From Drechslerella dactyloides (taxonomy: Eukaryota > Ascomycota > Orbiliomycetes > Orbiliales > Orbiliaceae): a stretch of 64,000 nt of DNA. Numbering within the stretch: position 1 is the stretch's first letter; every line of letters starts with the position of its first letter. The stretch spans positions 4,154,001 to 4,218,000 of the forward strand of contig JAGTWJ010000001.1 of NCBI GenBank assembly GCA_020064725.1. The letters are read 5' to 3'. Below the pieces are notes generated by a model that saw only the letters and a program-made list of their open reading frames with translations, made no database searches and was not told the origin of the DNA. The position numbers and the translations under genes are program-made. Of the stretch, positions 12,194 to 24,329 are shown in pieces.

Positions 12194-14772
12194 GGATGAT
12201 AGACCCCCCCAAGCGCCGATGGGTTCGACTGTTGCTGTGTGGCCGAAGCTGATGGAACGCTGTAACCAGAATGGCCGCCAGCGTATGGCGGGGGTGCATT
12301 TCCTACTTGCTGCTGGTAATTGCCATTGGTATTGTAGTTCGGACCAGAGCCATATGTTGGGGGCTGAGCTTGTGTTGTATGGGAAGGAGCACTAATGTAC
12401 CCGCCTAGTGTCGAGTTTTGATAAGTATTAGAGAGCTGCGGCTGGACTCCGCTGACATTGGGCTTCGGCTTCATTGCTTGATCCGCTACGGCACCGATAT
12501 GTTGGGAAGAGATATTTTGCGACGAGGGTGACTGGTTTTGACCTGTTGGCATGGGCGGATGAGGGGACTTTGGTAAGCCGGCAGATGATGACGACTTCAG
12601 GTTCATGGGAGGTACAAATGGTCCTGTGAATTTTTGCTGCGTGATAAAAGGATGAAGTTTGGCCTGCTGTGGAGACCATCTTTCCAATGGGTTGATGTTA
12701 AGGAGCCCCCGAACAAAATCAATGAAAGCGACCCGATTGTTCATCTCTATTCCGAGAAATCAGCCAAAAGGTAACACGGCTCTTGACCGGTTGCAACTTA
12801 CCTCGTTCAATCTCTGCCGGTTTCATGTTTTTGCGAGGCATGGCGTACTGATTTATGATGTCTGGAAGGGTGGTGGCTTGGAAATACCGTTTGCTGGGTT
12901 GTTCTTTTGTGCCGTGTTCTCGTGAATATGTTTCCATGCTCTTTAAACGATATGTTTTTCTCCCAAATTCATCTGTTACTTTTTCGAAAAACTCGCCAGA
13001 TTGTTTTCCCATCTCAAGCATCCAGGTAGGAGGGAGACCAAGCATCTCGACGATACGGGCCACCTGGTTATACTCCGAGCTGCCAGGAAACAACGGCAGC
13101 CCGAGAAACAACTCAACTACAATACATCCCAGGGACCACATATCTATTGCCGACGAATATCTAACAAGTGTCATAGGTGAGCCAAAGTTTAAATAGGACA
13201 ATTGTAGAGTGTGGGTTAGATGTCACTTACGGAAGACAGAGCAAGACTTCCGGAGACCGGTAAAAGCGTGATTGAATGTAAGTGTAGACGGTTTGCCGTT
13301 CATCGCAAGCAGAGCCGAAGTCGATGACTTTGATAATCGGACTCTCGAGGCTAGAGCGAAGAGTTAACAAACCAAATATCAATAGCAGAACGGAGACGAG
13401 AAAAATGAAGCATACTTTTTTAAGAGTATATTTTCGGGTTTGAGGTCACAGTGTATCAACTTTGCCTTGTTTAATAGTGTCAGGGCGTTCAACAGTTGCT
13501 GTGCAAAGACTCGGACTAGGGTTGTGCTCAGCCCTCTGAATTGATTTTGTTTGATGAGTTCGTAAAGGTTGACGCTTAAGAGCTCAAAAACTAGACACAA
13601 GTGCTGCCTGTGGATGAACGTGTCTTTAAGTCGAAGAATGTGATGTTCATCGTTTTTGTCCAATTTGCTGTTTAGCTATAGATGCAATAGATGTTTAGTA
13701 AACATACTCGGTGATTATTTTTTTTTCCAGTCGGGAAGTTCTCACCAAGTCCAGGACGGAGACCTCCATCATACTCTGATTGAAATATGCTGTGCGGTTC
13801 TTGACGACTTTCACTGCTACAACTTCCTGCGTCCTTAAGTTTTGGCATTTCACCACTTGTCCGAATGTGCCCTGGCCTAGAACGTCGAGAATAAGATATC
13901 GATTCCTAGGAAACATGAGTTCTTAGCAGTGGTCGCCTTCTTACTAAAGGCCGTCTGATACGCACTTGTGCCCTGCCTCTTCCGAGCCGAGTATATCGTT
14001 CACGTATAATATGTAATCGCTATCCTCGTTGTCGTATCCGTCGTTCTTAACACCTTTACTAGGCTTTGTCAGAACCCTTCGAGGGTTCCTCGACGATTCA
14101 TATTTGAAATTAGGATTGCAAATCCGGTACGTCGCAGGTAGGTAGCACGTGAGTGCTTGAACCGGCTACGAGATAGTTAATGATTAAACTAGTCCGATCG
14201 ATCGCCTGAGGTATTGCGCAACTCACACTGATGAATCCTCCTTCAGGGTGCGCTCGACGGTATGCCGGCTGGCTGTTCATACTGCCCACGATGTCTTTTG
14301 GTTGTGTCGTTCGTACAAACGTATGAACGATTTCAGTTCTGCTGGTACTGTAGGAGCCAGAACTACCAGCTCCGCTAGGGCGCGACAGCTGGGATCCTGG
14401 TGTATGCATCATATTAGATGGCGGGGCTCGAAGGTCGAGCTCGAGCTTGGTTTGAGAACTATGCGGGGGGAAGTGAGAACTCGGTGCCAGGCTGCTTTGA
14501 TGGGACTGGCTATGAGAGCCAACGGAGTGGATCCCTTGCTGTGGGGTTGACCGCTGCTGTGTCGAACCAGGTGGTGCCGGTGCCGTTGCTTGTCCAGTAT
14601 ACGAGGATGACGAAGATGAGGGGCTTAATGTTGTTTGTGGCGCAGGCGCGTATGATTGCGATGAGCTTGAAAAGTGTTTCTGGGCCGGCGAGTGTCTGGA
14701 CTGTACTTGATGCTGCTGTTGCTGCTGTTGATAGTGAGAACTCCCCAGGAGGTTAGAAGGAGTTGATGCCAT
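11851..14772 (-). CDS. YAK1: Dual-specificity protein kinase Yak1 (DYRK family)
   Basis: Seven exons give about 846 residues: 14772-14227, 14165-13966, 13905-13746, 13675-13416, 13350-13231, 13160-12802 and 12746-11851. All introns are 55-70 bp with GT...AG ends. Residues 1-182 are a low-complexity Ser/Gln/Pro tail. The kinase domain begins near residue 250 with LGQGTFGQV, then VAVKVVKN. It has the DYRK-type catalytic loop HCDLKPENILL (HCD instead of HRD), DFGSACDE, and the autophosphorylated activation-loop YTY followed by IQSRFYRSPEV. The tail after the kinase is Pro/Gln-rich with a polyQ tract and ends basic and Ser-rich. Yak1 antagonises PKA and TOR signalling in stress and growth control, in cytoplasm and nucleus. 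It diverges from bpl1 across 667 bp. Confidence 0.95.
12163..12192 (-). repeat. CAG repeat encoding polyglutamine in Yak1
   Basis: An uninterrupted CTG (plus strand) tract in exon 7 encodes about ten Gln after a short Pro/His-rich segment. Such tracts vary in length between isolates. It lies outside the catalytic domain. Confidence 0.9.
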
Positions 14773-15439
14773 GTTGCTCTGTTACGAGGGACAGGACGGG
14801 TGTCCGGGGATGGTTTGGACGGTGATGACTGGATCGGTAGAGAGTAGAGGAGGCGAGGTCGGGTTCACCACACTCAAGCGGCGCTGATAAGGTGTGTATG
14901 ACAATGTCTTTGGCTGCACCCGTGCATCGGGGTTTCTGGATAAGTGGGTTGTAGAAGTTGGTTTTGACCAAAGATTGAGATTAGATCAAGACCAGAAGAG
15001 GGCGGTGCCGGAGGTTGTAGCGCTATTAGCATTTGTTCGTACATGTACATACATACACCTAAACAGCTTATCCTGGCTACATTTAAGTATCACACGCAAC
15101 GTCACCCATCTCTCCCAACAAACACCATCATGAAAATCAAAAGCGTCACATCAAGGCTTCTTTCCCTAGTTAGCATTTGCTTGGGGTTACAATTCGCTGG
15201 GATTTTTCGCGCCATTATCAATAGCAGTTGCTCGCTAACTCCCGTTGAACAACTTAAATATGCTACTGGATCTTTGGCTCGAATCTTCCCTGCATTTTAC
15301 CTGGAGAGATTCCCTTATCACAGGCGAGGGACGTTCACGCACAGAGCTAGATAGACATCACTCCTCATACAACGTCATCTAGACGAGACAGGGCTTTGGC
15401 TGTGTATTCGGCAGCTCGGCGGCTGGCGATCACAGAAAC
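14773..15439. promoter_or_regulatory. Divergent promoter region yak1/bpl1
   Basis: The two genes diverge from this 667 bp stretch, so it must hold both promoters and leaders. I see no clear TATA box or named binding site. It contains a short plus-strand frame, listed separately, that may be an upstream ORF of bpl1. Confidence 0.6.
15130..15354 (+). other. Possible upstream ORF in the bpl1 leader
   Basis: A 74-codon frame opens at an ATG in favourable context (CACCATCATG), 310 bp before the bpl1 start. It encodes MKIKSVTSRLLSLVSICLGL, a basic then hydrophobic start resembling a signal or membrane segment. It matches no family I know. It may be an upstream ORF, an independent small secreted protein, or chance. 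It ends 85 bp before the bpl1 ATG. Confidence 0.25.
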
Positions 15440-17818
15440 ATGAACGTCCTGGTATATTCTGGTATGAACCACGGCTGCGCCTGCTACAGAAACCTCAATC
15501 AATGCTTATACCACAATTTAGGGCCGGGGACGACGGTCGAGTTGGTCAACCACTGCCTCCACACTTTCAGGCACTTCCTTTCACCTTACTATGCTGTTAC
15601 GTCCGTCACCGCAGAGACAATTGGCAAGGGACAGTGGCTATCAGGTTGCGCTCTGCTATGTCTGCCGGGGGGTGCTGATCTGGGCTACTGTAAAGCCCTG
15701 AACGGGGCCGGCAATCAGCAAATCAAGCAATACGTCCGTCGCGGAGGTAGATTTGTCGGATTCTGTGCTGGAGCATATTTCGCTTCAGCTAATGTCGAAT
15801 TCGAGAAGGGGGATCAATATCTGGAAGTCACTGGTCCCAGAGAACTCGGGTTTTTCCCGGGTTCTTGTAAGGGTGCTGCTTTCAAAGGATTCAAATATAA
15901 TAGCGAGGCGGGGGCTCGTGCCTGTCCTTTGGATGTGGCCGAAAGGCTTGTGGATGTAGGGTCGCCATCCGCCTTCGCATGCTATTACAATGGTGGTGGC
16001 GTATTTGCAAAGGCCGAGATGTTTGCAGATCAGGGTATCGAGATTTTGGCCCGCTACCACGATGGCCCTCAAATCGACACTGGGGATGGGAACGTAGCAG
16101 CCGTCGGATGTAAAATTGGCACCGGCTTTGCTGTGCTAGTCGGGACACATCCAGAGTAGGTTTAATACTCTGCTCGATGCGTGTATCTATGTTAACAGTA
16201 CTCAAGGTTCTCTGCGGCGGCGCTGAGAAAACGGTCAAGCTTGGGGGAGTATCCTCAGGTTCTCCACAGGTTGGAAGAAAACGAAGATTCACGAGTGAAG
16301 TTTGTTGCATCTCTCTTGAGACTTCTCGGGCTTCGAGTCAACGATAAGATCACGAAGCCGCCCCAAGGCCAAATGCAACTCCATCTCTCATGCTTGAAAA
16401 TTGCTGACGCTCAGCTTCTCCAGGCAATTCTAACAAGCTTGGTGAAGCCAATCGGCGATGCTGGAAATAATAGTAATATCATTTTCGGTGAAAATGACCT
16501 TTTTCTTCTGGAAACACAGCCTCCGAAATCGAGCAAGCAGCCGAGTTTACCAACGCCAGCAGACTTGACGACATCTTTGGATGAAGTCAGCTCCGAGAAA
16601 TCGGCCTTTCGGCTAAAACTGCACCTTGAAAGCTGGCCTACCACGGATGAGACCCCACTCTTCAGCATCTCAAGTTACTTCCAATATCTACAGAACGAAC
16701 GCTCTCAAACGGCGAGTTCCTTCAATTTCGGGACACCATTGCTGTACGGCGAAGTAGTCACCAGTACCAATACGATCTTGGACAAGTATAACACACCTTC
16801 TTTGTCCATGGGATCTCTGCTCCCTGTGTACTTTGCTAGGAGTCGCCACATCGGCTGACGAGAAGGGTAGGAACTTCAGTCTCCTTCGGGAGCTACCTTC
16901 AGGTTTCACAGCGATAGCAACGACTCAAACTGCGGCGCGTGGGCGAGGAGATAACGTCTGGATTTCTCCACATGGAGCTCTTGGGTTCTCAGTAGCTGTA
17001 CGCCACCGGCTTCAGCACCAGGAGAAGGCCCCGGTGATCTTCATACAGTATCTCGTCGGACTAGCAATTGTCGAATCCATCAAGGCATATGATGACGGAT
17101 ATGGCGACCTACCAGTCTATTTGAAATGGCCTAACGACATCTGTCAGTCTCAGAATGCACCGACTTTATGGTATGTCGGTGGCTAACGATGATGCAGACG
17201 CTCGAAAACCATCTGCCCCAGGACAACCACCTCCGGACAAAAAAGAAGTTGTCAAGATTGGAGGCGTCTTGGTGACCGCAAGTTTTGACGGAGAAGAATT
17301 CATCTTGGTGATAGGTATGTTTTCAGCCTTAAAGCAACGAGTGCCTGTGTTAACCGGATCAACAAGGCTGCGGGATAAACGTCAGCAACGAGGCGCCGAC
17401 TACTTCCCTGAAAATAATTGCAGAATCAATGGACCCAAAACTTGCAACCTTCCAGCACGAAAAGCTTCTCGCCAAGATCCTAGCGAAAGTTGAAAGCTTC
17501 TATGAGGTATTCGTAAACTCGGGTTTCAAGACATTTGAAGAAAACTACTATGAACACTGGTTGCACAGGTAATATGACCGTATCGCCCGAGATCTTTGAT
17601 TCTGGGGTCACTAAAAAAATTCTTGCAGTAACCAAATCGTAACTCTTGATGAAATGAACGGAGTAAGTGCACGGATTCGGGGGCTCTCAATGGATGATGG
17701 TACTCTTGTTGTGGACGAACTCGACGAATTCAATAACAAAACTGGTAAAGCCTTCAAACTACAAACAGATGGCAACAGCTTTGACTTTTTCAAGGGTCTT
17801 CTGAAAAAAAAGATATAG
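15440..17818 (+). CDS. BPL1: Biotin--protein ligase (holocarboxylase synthetase)
   Basis: Seven exons give about 671 residues: 15440-15461, 15522-16155, 16207-16785, 16871-17142, 17198-17314, 17367-17568 and 17629-17818. The enzyme makes biotinyl-AMP and attaches biotin to a Lys of acetyl-CoA and pyruvate carboxylases. The N-terminal third is the fungal BPL_N glutamine-amidotransferase-like domain (MNVLVYSG, then PGTTVELV, with the Cys of VGFCAGAYFAS in the nucleophile position). The catalytic LplA/BPL fold follows: YGEVVTSTNTILDK, TAARGRGDNVW, KWPNDIY, KIGGVLV and GCGINVSNEAPTTSL. The C-terminal domain ends near DGNSFDFFKGLL. Intron 1 (60 bp) has no stop and keeps frame, so unspliced message would add 20 residues; homology to PGTT after SG favours splicing. 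It converges on the DUF7137 gene 165 bp away. Confidence 0.95.
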
Positions 17819-17983
17819 TATGATTGGGTTTGGCAGTCCACGTATCAATGGTCTTCGCAGCTTCGAGAATCTTATGATGGTACATTAAGTTAAAATATTT
17901 CATTTCAAGTAACAGGCGCCAAGCAGACATTTTTGCGATTGTGCTATAAGAACAGTACTCTCTACCCAATGCTAACGACAAAC

Positions 17984-18978
17984 TTAAGGGATCAGGCTGA
18001 AGAACAGTCCGAATGAAACCGAGAAAATGACGCTTGTGACGAGGACCATGCGAATTGCCACTATGTCCAGAGATGCGGCGGAGTTTTTATTGCAGGTGGG
18101 GCAATCAAAGTCTATTGTTTGGATGTCAGCAGAAAGCACGGACTACTCGTGGATCGGGTAACTTGCCTGCTAGCGGTGTGTAAGGCTTTGGTGTGTACAT
18201 CCCAAATTTAAAGCCGTTGAATGCTGCGAGGCGGCCGGCGGTTGGTGCCGCCGTCACAGCCGACGCCTCATCATAGATAAGGAGAGTGTATATACCCCTG
18301 GTATCCCGTTAGTTGCTTTGGGCACATGCATTCGAGAGTGAGCAAAAACCTACATTGCCAGTGGAGGTTGGTCATTCTTTGGGGCATAAGAGCCTGTATC
18401 CCACAAGATTGACGGTTTCGCAATGGACAGGTTTTGGGCGATAGTATACGTCTGGCTGTTGTCGGAACAAAATGCCGCGACGTTGACCGCGGAAGGGCTG
18501 ATCGATAGACTGGTATAGTTCCAGCCAAAGGTGACAGTTTGTCCGATTTTGTAGTATAACGACCCGCTGGTTGTAATCGGCGTTTGGATTACTACGCCAC
18601 CAGGTGGCAGCCGGGCATCGACAGTTGATAATTTCTTCGATGAGGTTCGAGAACTTCCGGTGCCCCTTGCCGAGTCTCCTGACGAGCCTCCTCCCCTTGT
18701 CGAGGATGGAGCGTCTGTTGTCCCCGACGGTGGCGGGTTTGTTCTCTGTGGAGAGGATGCAGAGGATGCGGGAGCAGGATCTTCCGCTGACGACGACCCC
18801 GAGCCTAGAATTTGTTGCAGGGCGTCAGAACAAAAGCATTTCGGTGAGCGTCTGCTGATAACATACCCCTAGCCTGCCGTTTGTATATCACCGAGTCATC
18901 TTGGATGGATCCGAAAACTCCACTGGAAGCGTTCAGCAGCAGGAGGGAGGATAGGAGGAGCGACACTGAGAAATGCAT
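17984..18978 (-). CDS. Secreted DUF7137-type membrane-anchored protein
   Basis: Four exons give about 273 residues: 18978-18867, 18804-18354, 18297-18167 and 18111-17984. The start is supported by a signal peptide (MHFSVSLLLSSLLLLNASS). A Ser/Gly/Pro-rich linker follows, then a domain reading VVIQTPITTSGSLYYKIG, FGWNYTSLS and GMYTPKPYTPL, which I recognise as the fungal DUF7137 family. Near the C-terminus are FDCPTCN and then a hydrophobic segment, consistent with a membrane or GPI anchor. Sequons such as NYT and NLS suggest glycosylation. The last intron (18166-18112) has a GC donor in strong context (AG|GCAAGT). A cell-surface or wall role is inferred; the biochemical function is unknown. 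Confidence 0.75.
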
Positions 18979-20174
18979 CGCTTGGAGACACCCAGATATC
19001 GTTCTGGGCTCTTCGTATATGGATTCGATGCGCGGATAGGTCGCGTCGCCGCTCGAGGAAAACCGCAGATGGAGACAATCGTGGAGGCGGCCGGTATGCA
19101 GGAGAAGCTGAGCTGGTGATGCCGAGGAGAAGCAACAATACCAGAAGGACCGCGGCGGGCTGGTTTGATGGCGAGGGCGGCGATGGGCGGTGAGCGGTGA
19201 GCGGTGGGGGTTTGCAGCAGGCCGTCGACGGAGAGGACGATCTACAGGCGGAGAAGACGGCGATGCGGCAATAATATGGATGCGTCGGGCGCAAGCAGCC
19301 AAGTACGTCTAACGTATGGTAATAAAAAGTGCCAGCCAACTACGCTATGGTAAACGATATGAAATAAGAAAAATTCCGTGCGGAAGGAAAAACGAGTGTA
19401 CGAAGAAAAGGAGAAGAGCGAGCGTGTGGCTGCGGAATCCGAAGGGGCTGGTGCTTGGACGGCTATGTTCCAGGCAATTCCGCGACTTGAGGTGAACGTC
19501 TGGTGTCTTTCCACAGCAGGACGGGAGTCGTGGTCTCGTAGCAACAGACGCCGGGCAGCGAAGGAGGGTGAGAACGAGAGCGGCGATGGTGACAATGATG
19601 GTGATGATGATGATGACGGATGAGATTTATGTCCTGTTGATGCTGGCGGAAGGAACAACAAGACTAAGAATGAGCATTGATTTGACGCCCCTGGCCGGGG
19701 CAATGGGCAATGGCATGCACTGGCAAGGGGAAAGGTTGCATGCACCGGGCAGAGCTGCTAATTATAGCCGAGTTGCTACGTCGGGAATAGCTCCACCTGC
19801 TCCTGGGGCGTTTCCTCTTGGCAGCGGCAGGGGTCGTATTCACGCGCCGTATTGGGCGCCGTCCCAGGCCCCGCCGCGGCTTCATACGCGGACTATCCAT
19901 GTACTACTTATGTCAGTACTTATGTGCTAGTGAGTAAGTAGTGGTTACGATGGGAGTCGCTGGTGGGAGATGTCCGAGCTGTCGGTGGGTCGCATTCGAT
20001 CGCGACGGGACGGCTTTCAGCCCCCGTTGGCACGTCCCACATCAATATCGCGCAGGAATGAGCATACGAGCACAGGGACCTCAAAGGATACTTAACGTGT
20101 ATATGCTCATATGCACACATGCACATGCGCATGCTCAAAGCCATAACACGGACACCGCTTCTATACATAGCTGC
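18979..20174. other. Intergenic: DUF7137 gene promoter and tof1 3' region
   Basis: I see no supportable gene. Overlapping frames on both strands are Ser/Pro/Arg-rich low-complexity sequence without family motifs. A GATGAT-type tract lies near 19598-19617. The stretch should hold the promoter and leader of the minus-strand DUF7137 gene and the 3' UTR of tof1. Confidence 0.5.
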
Positions 20175-23100
20175 TCACCCAAGCTCGGGCTCCATCTCCT
20201 CATCACTTGAATCAGCGATCCTGCCCTCGCCCGACACATTCCCCTCCGATTCGCTGCTCGACGGTGAAATCCTAGCCCGTTTCTGCTCGCCCGTAGCCCC
20301 GTCCGGGTGAGACCGCTTCTTCTTCTTGGACGCCTGCGGCTCTTCCTTCGAGCCCTCGTCGCCGAGACTCTCGATCGCCGTCGTGCTCGCCTCCTCCCTC
20401 TGCTTCTTTTCCTTCTCGAAGAAGACGCGATCCCTCTCCGCATCGGATTCGTCGTCCGAGGATGCGATGTACAACGCGCTTTTGATGATGCCCCGCCTTT
20501 CCCGCTCCTTGTCCTTCCGCCGCTCTCGACGCGCCTCCGCCTCGTCCTCGTCCTCGTCCAGGGCACCCCGCTGCCGCGACGACGCTGTCTTCTTCGATCG
20601 CCGCCGTTTTTTCTCCCGCAGGTTGTCAGGAAATTCAAAGTCTTCATCGCTCGAAAGGGCTGCCTTATTGTCTTCTTGTCCGGAACCCTTGGGTTGTTTT
20701 CTTCGCTTCACGCGAACGCAGGACGATATATCCTCCCCGCTCTCAAGATGCGTCAAGGGCGATTGCTTGGTCCTCAACAATGCTTCGATATTCTCTTGTA
20801 AAATTTCGCTAGAGATGGCGCCGGGTAGGATATAGGCAAAGTTATCTTGGTCTGTCCTCAGAACGTCGGCGTCAGGCTTTCAATTCAACACCATGCTGCC
20901 CGATTTTCGAACATACCTGTGCCGTTCGTCTCGAAGCCCAAGCACGTCATCAGGAGTTGCAATTTGTTATTCGTGAAATGCGTAAGTGCATGTCCGGGAT
21001 CATCGAACTTGACAACTAAAGCAAGACCACAAGTCAGCCGTTGAACAAGGGGTTAAGACATTGTAGCTGCTGCTCGTACCGAACTCTGGTGGAGTCGTAT
21101 CAGTGCCGAGAGAAGGAAGGACACCATCGATTTCCTGGTCGCCCGGCAAGGTAGCTTGCCACCTTGTGCGCTCCTCGAGCGCTATACGAATAACTGACTC
21201 GATCCATGAAAACTGGCTGCTGCAAGCTTCGTCCTGTAACACAAGAGCGAGTGCGACTGCGATTCTCGTTTCCCTATTCAGATCGATGCTGAACTCCAAT
21301 ACTGGAGATCCTCTACAACGGTCACCAGGTTAGTACATATCTGATTAGTTCCCATTTGCATAATCCCTCACCTAGAGCGCTTCGCCTGATGTTCTCTGTC
21401 TTTGCCGTATTGGAGAAAATACGCCGTCTTGGTGGATTTCGGGAAAAGCAGCTGCTTCGGTAATCAGACTCTGGTGCAATCCCGAATATTTGGATCCGCC
21501 TACCTCTACAAACAGGATGGGGCATTCCTTCAGTTTCCGAACCAACTGTCTGCTGAAATATCGAACAAATGTGCCAACATCGCCATAGCCTGGCGATAGT
21601 TCCGTCTCTTTTGCCAGTCTGTGGAGCAATAGTATAGTTTTCACACGAAAAAGCCCGACGGTTGCCTCCCTCTTAACAAAAACGCGATGCAGAAAGGCAA
21701 TACAACGCTTGACCTGCGACTGATTGAGCTCTTTGTAATACCCAAGGAAGTCTAAGAAAGACTCCAACGAAGGCTGGGAAAGAAACTTGCTTTCACATTT
21801 CAGGAAGTCAAAATGCTTCTCGGCTGCGTGATGTTGCTTAGATGCCTCAGCCTCGTCATCCGAGCCATGACCCTTTTCAACATCGTGTGAGCCCGTTGTC
21901 CGTTTTGACTTCACGACCATGTTCACATTAGATTTGGAATATCTTTCGAGTGATCGAAGATATACGTGTGTCATTTCAGTGACAGTATCTAGATATCTAT
22001 GTCATCTCAATATTGGTTGCTGGACGAAAGTTGGCACACAGAGGAAACTTACTGGACCGATTGTTTGTGTCCAGAACGCAGCACGGCCACCATCAACTCT
22101 TGTAACGTCTCCTCGTAAAACAGTCTGCTGAGAATGTTCTCCGCGACTGATTTCTCCTCCGAATTTTCTGACTGGGTCATTTCGGAGACAACGGATAGCT
22201 TTTGTTCGGTCAGATATTATACAACAAGACCAAGTAGGAAGGGGGCAGCACTCACGACTTGTGTAAAATACAAGCAACCGGCCCGTACCTCATCCCACGT
22301 CTGAGAATAGAAAGAATCAGCAGCAGAAAGATACAATCGGGGATAGTAATCCATCGCCGCCATGGTGTTGAGTACGTTGCCAACTGTACATTGGCGGGGT
22401 CACTACCTTCGACTCCAGACATTCGCGCATGTGTCTGAATAACACGATAAATGTCTCTGCCTGGAAGAGAGCTGCTAGTTCTCCGAACCCAGGGACACTA
22501 GCACTTCCTTTTCCCTCGCCATCGCGTCGCAGTGATCTGAAGAACTTGATAATTGCGCTTCCTACGTAAAACAGCTGCGTTGAGTGTGTGCTGCCGATCA
22601 CTCTCTCGGAATCCCTTTCGATGGCCTTTCTGACGCTCTGAAAAAGGGCTATTGATGTGGCACATTAGCTAGTATTCATTTGTCCTTCATCAATTGGAGC
22701 ACAGCCTGTATTCCTAGCAATACCCCCCGCGCGCTTCCTCCCTGCCACCAGGGAAAACTCACCACTGAACCCAGAATGAAGAACATCAATGAGGAACTTC
22801 CGAAGGCTAATTTGCGCCGACGCACTTAATCTCACTTCAGTCCCGACCTAATGAAGACCGTTAGCCAATATACAGCGGAAAGATCGGATTTGAGATCACC
22901 TACAAGACCAATTTGTTTCTTTCCTGTGTGCTGCGGCTTTCGCCACTTTTTCGTCGAATCAAGTTTCTGTAGTCCGGTTTCTTCGTCGACAAGGGCACCC
23001 TGACCTGCAAGTACTGTTCTTTGGCCACTCTATGCAGCTGGTCAATAAATATCCCTAGGCATCTCAATGTATTAGAGAAAGAGGTTCCTTACTTCCTTCT

Positions 23101-24142
23101 GAACGACAACGGTTGTGCCAAAGCGGTTGTGCCGCGACTGCGTTCTTATCGTACCCTTGTTTTCATCATCCTGCTGGAGCATCTCAGAAAGAAGTTTATG
23201 ACGCGAGGAATCATTTTCCATAGCTGCGAGTGAAAGCTGCTCGCAGTTAATACCCTGTATTAGATTAAATATAACTTCTAGAATGACCACATCGTGCTGC
23301 TCGAATGTTTCTGGGATGCCCGCAACCACAGAAAGTAGGATGTCGAAAACGCCTTGTAATTCCAATGATTCAATAGTTGAGCTTCTGGAGACATCATCTC
23401 TGATGTCACTAGTCCCCTCTTCGGTGCTCTCAATTTGTAATAAGTTCTTGATAAAGTACAATATCAAGCGAATGATACCATCATCTCGAGGTGTTCTCTC
23501 CGATGGCGGTGTCGCCATGGCAGGTAACGCATTCAGGCAACATGCCTTCAAAATTGATTTGGAGGGATGTGTCAAAATCGCTTGCTTGTAGGAGAGCTGA
23601 GAGCGCCGCAATGTAGCAATATGCCGATGATGGTTGAGGGTCATAGTCAATTCAGTTTTATCCAGACGCCAAGTAAGAGGGACCAGTAATTCAACTATAT
23701 TATGTTAGAAACGGCCGGGTTTCGTGAAAGGGATACTAGGTGCTTTTGACAAACCACAGGCGAGACTGATTCTATTTTGTTGGTGATATACAGCGCCTTC
23801 CTTTGAAAAGCAATGAAACAGTATTTCCAGCAAGTCGACTTTGACCATGCTCGTCTCTGAGATGCAACGTGCTACATCGAGCCTGTTCAACTTTTCATCG
23901 TAACCTCGAAGCCATCTTTTAAGATCTCTTAGGCAGCCCAGGACATCGTCCCCAAGTGTATAGCTTTCCGGATTATCAGCTGATGGACCACCGAGCTAGT
24001 TATCAAACAATTAGATGATTGCACGCATGAGATTAGCTTGATTTGATGCACTCACAGCCGATACGAGCCAGCGTATACGGCCATTGATCATCGGATCAAT
24101 GGTCTCAAATCCTGCTCCCTGAGCCGAGGTATGGTCCGACAT
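20175..24142 (-). CDS. TOF1: Fork protection complex subunit Tof1/Swi1 (Timeless family)
   Basis: Thirteen exons give about 1050 residues: 24142-24056, 23995-23755, 23694-23093, 23029-22904, 22847-22763, 22648-22407, 22300-22256, 22198-22053, 21996-21504, 21454-21372, 21312-21080, 21015-20917 and 20845-20175. It is the Timeless-family partner of Csm3/Swi3, which stabilises paused replication forks and helps activate the S-phase checkpoint in the nucleus. Family blocks in order: DPMINGRIRWLVSALGG, ELLVPLTWRLDKTELT, RHNRFGTTVVVQ, LQKLDSTKKW, FSALFQSVRKAIERDSERV, ENILSRLFYEETLQELM, TEMTHVYLRSLERYSK, FLHRVFVKREATVGLFR, LLFPKSTKTAYFLQYG and ALTHFTNNKLQLLMTCLGFE. The tail is acidic/basic and Ser-rich (SSDDESDAE), as in Tof1. 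Exon 7 is only 45 nt. Transposon DNA starts 188 bp upstream of the ATG. Confidence 0.93.
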
Positions 24143-24329
24143 CGTGGCGATCTAGGTTGGGCAAGATGCGAGAAATGTTGTGGTGTATTGACCTTGCATC
24201 TTTATCGGTAGTTGTTGGGCAGTTGGGGTCGTGACATCGCGTTCCAAGCAATCCATCAACGCGCAGGTTGGTTGCAAGCGCGTTGGAGGTACCCATGCGC
24301 TTTAGCCGATCTTACCTACTTAGCTTTAG
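24143..24329 (-). promoter_or_regulatory. Short tof1 upstream region bounded by an LTR
   Basis: This is all that separates the tof1 ATG from the candidate LTR at 24330. Its composition is ordinary. The promoter and 5' leader must lie here or run into the AT-rich repeat DNA. No TATA box or named site is evident. Confidence 0.5.

Noticed and set aside
12111..12395. Plus-strand frame with a poly-Ala run inside yak1
   Set aside because: It is the antisense reading of the CAG/polyGln tract in yak1 exon 7.
20307..20835. Two long plus-strand frames, one rich in Leu/Arg and one in Ser/Arg
   Set aside because: They are antisense shadows of the acidic, Ser-rich Tof1 C-terminus, which connects by good introns to the conserved upstream exons.
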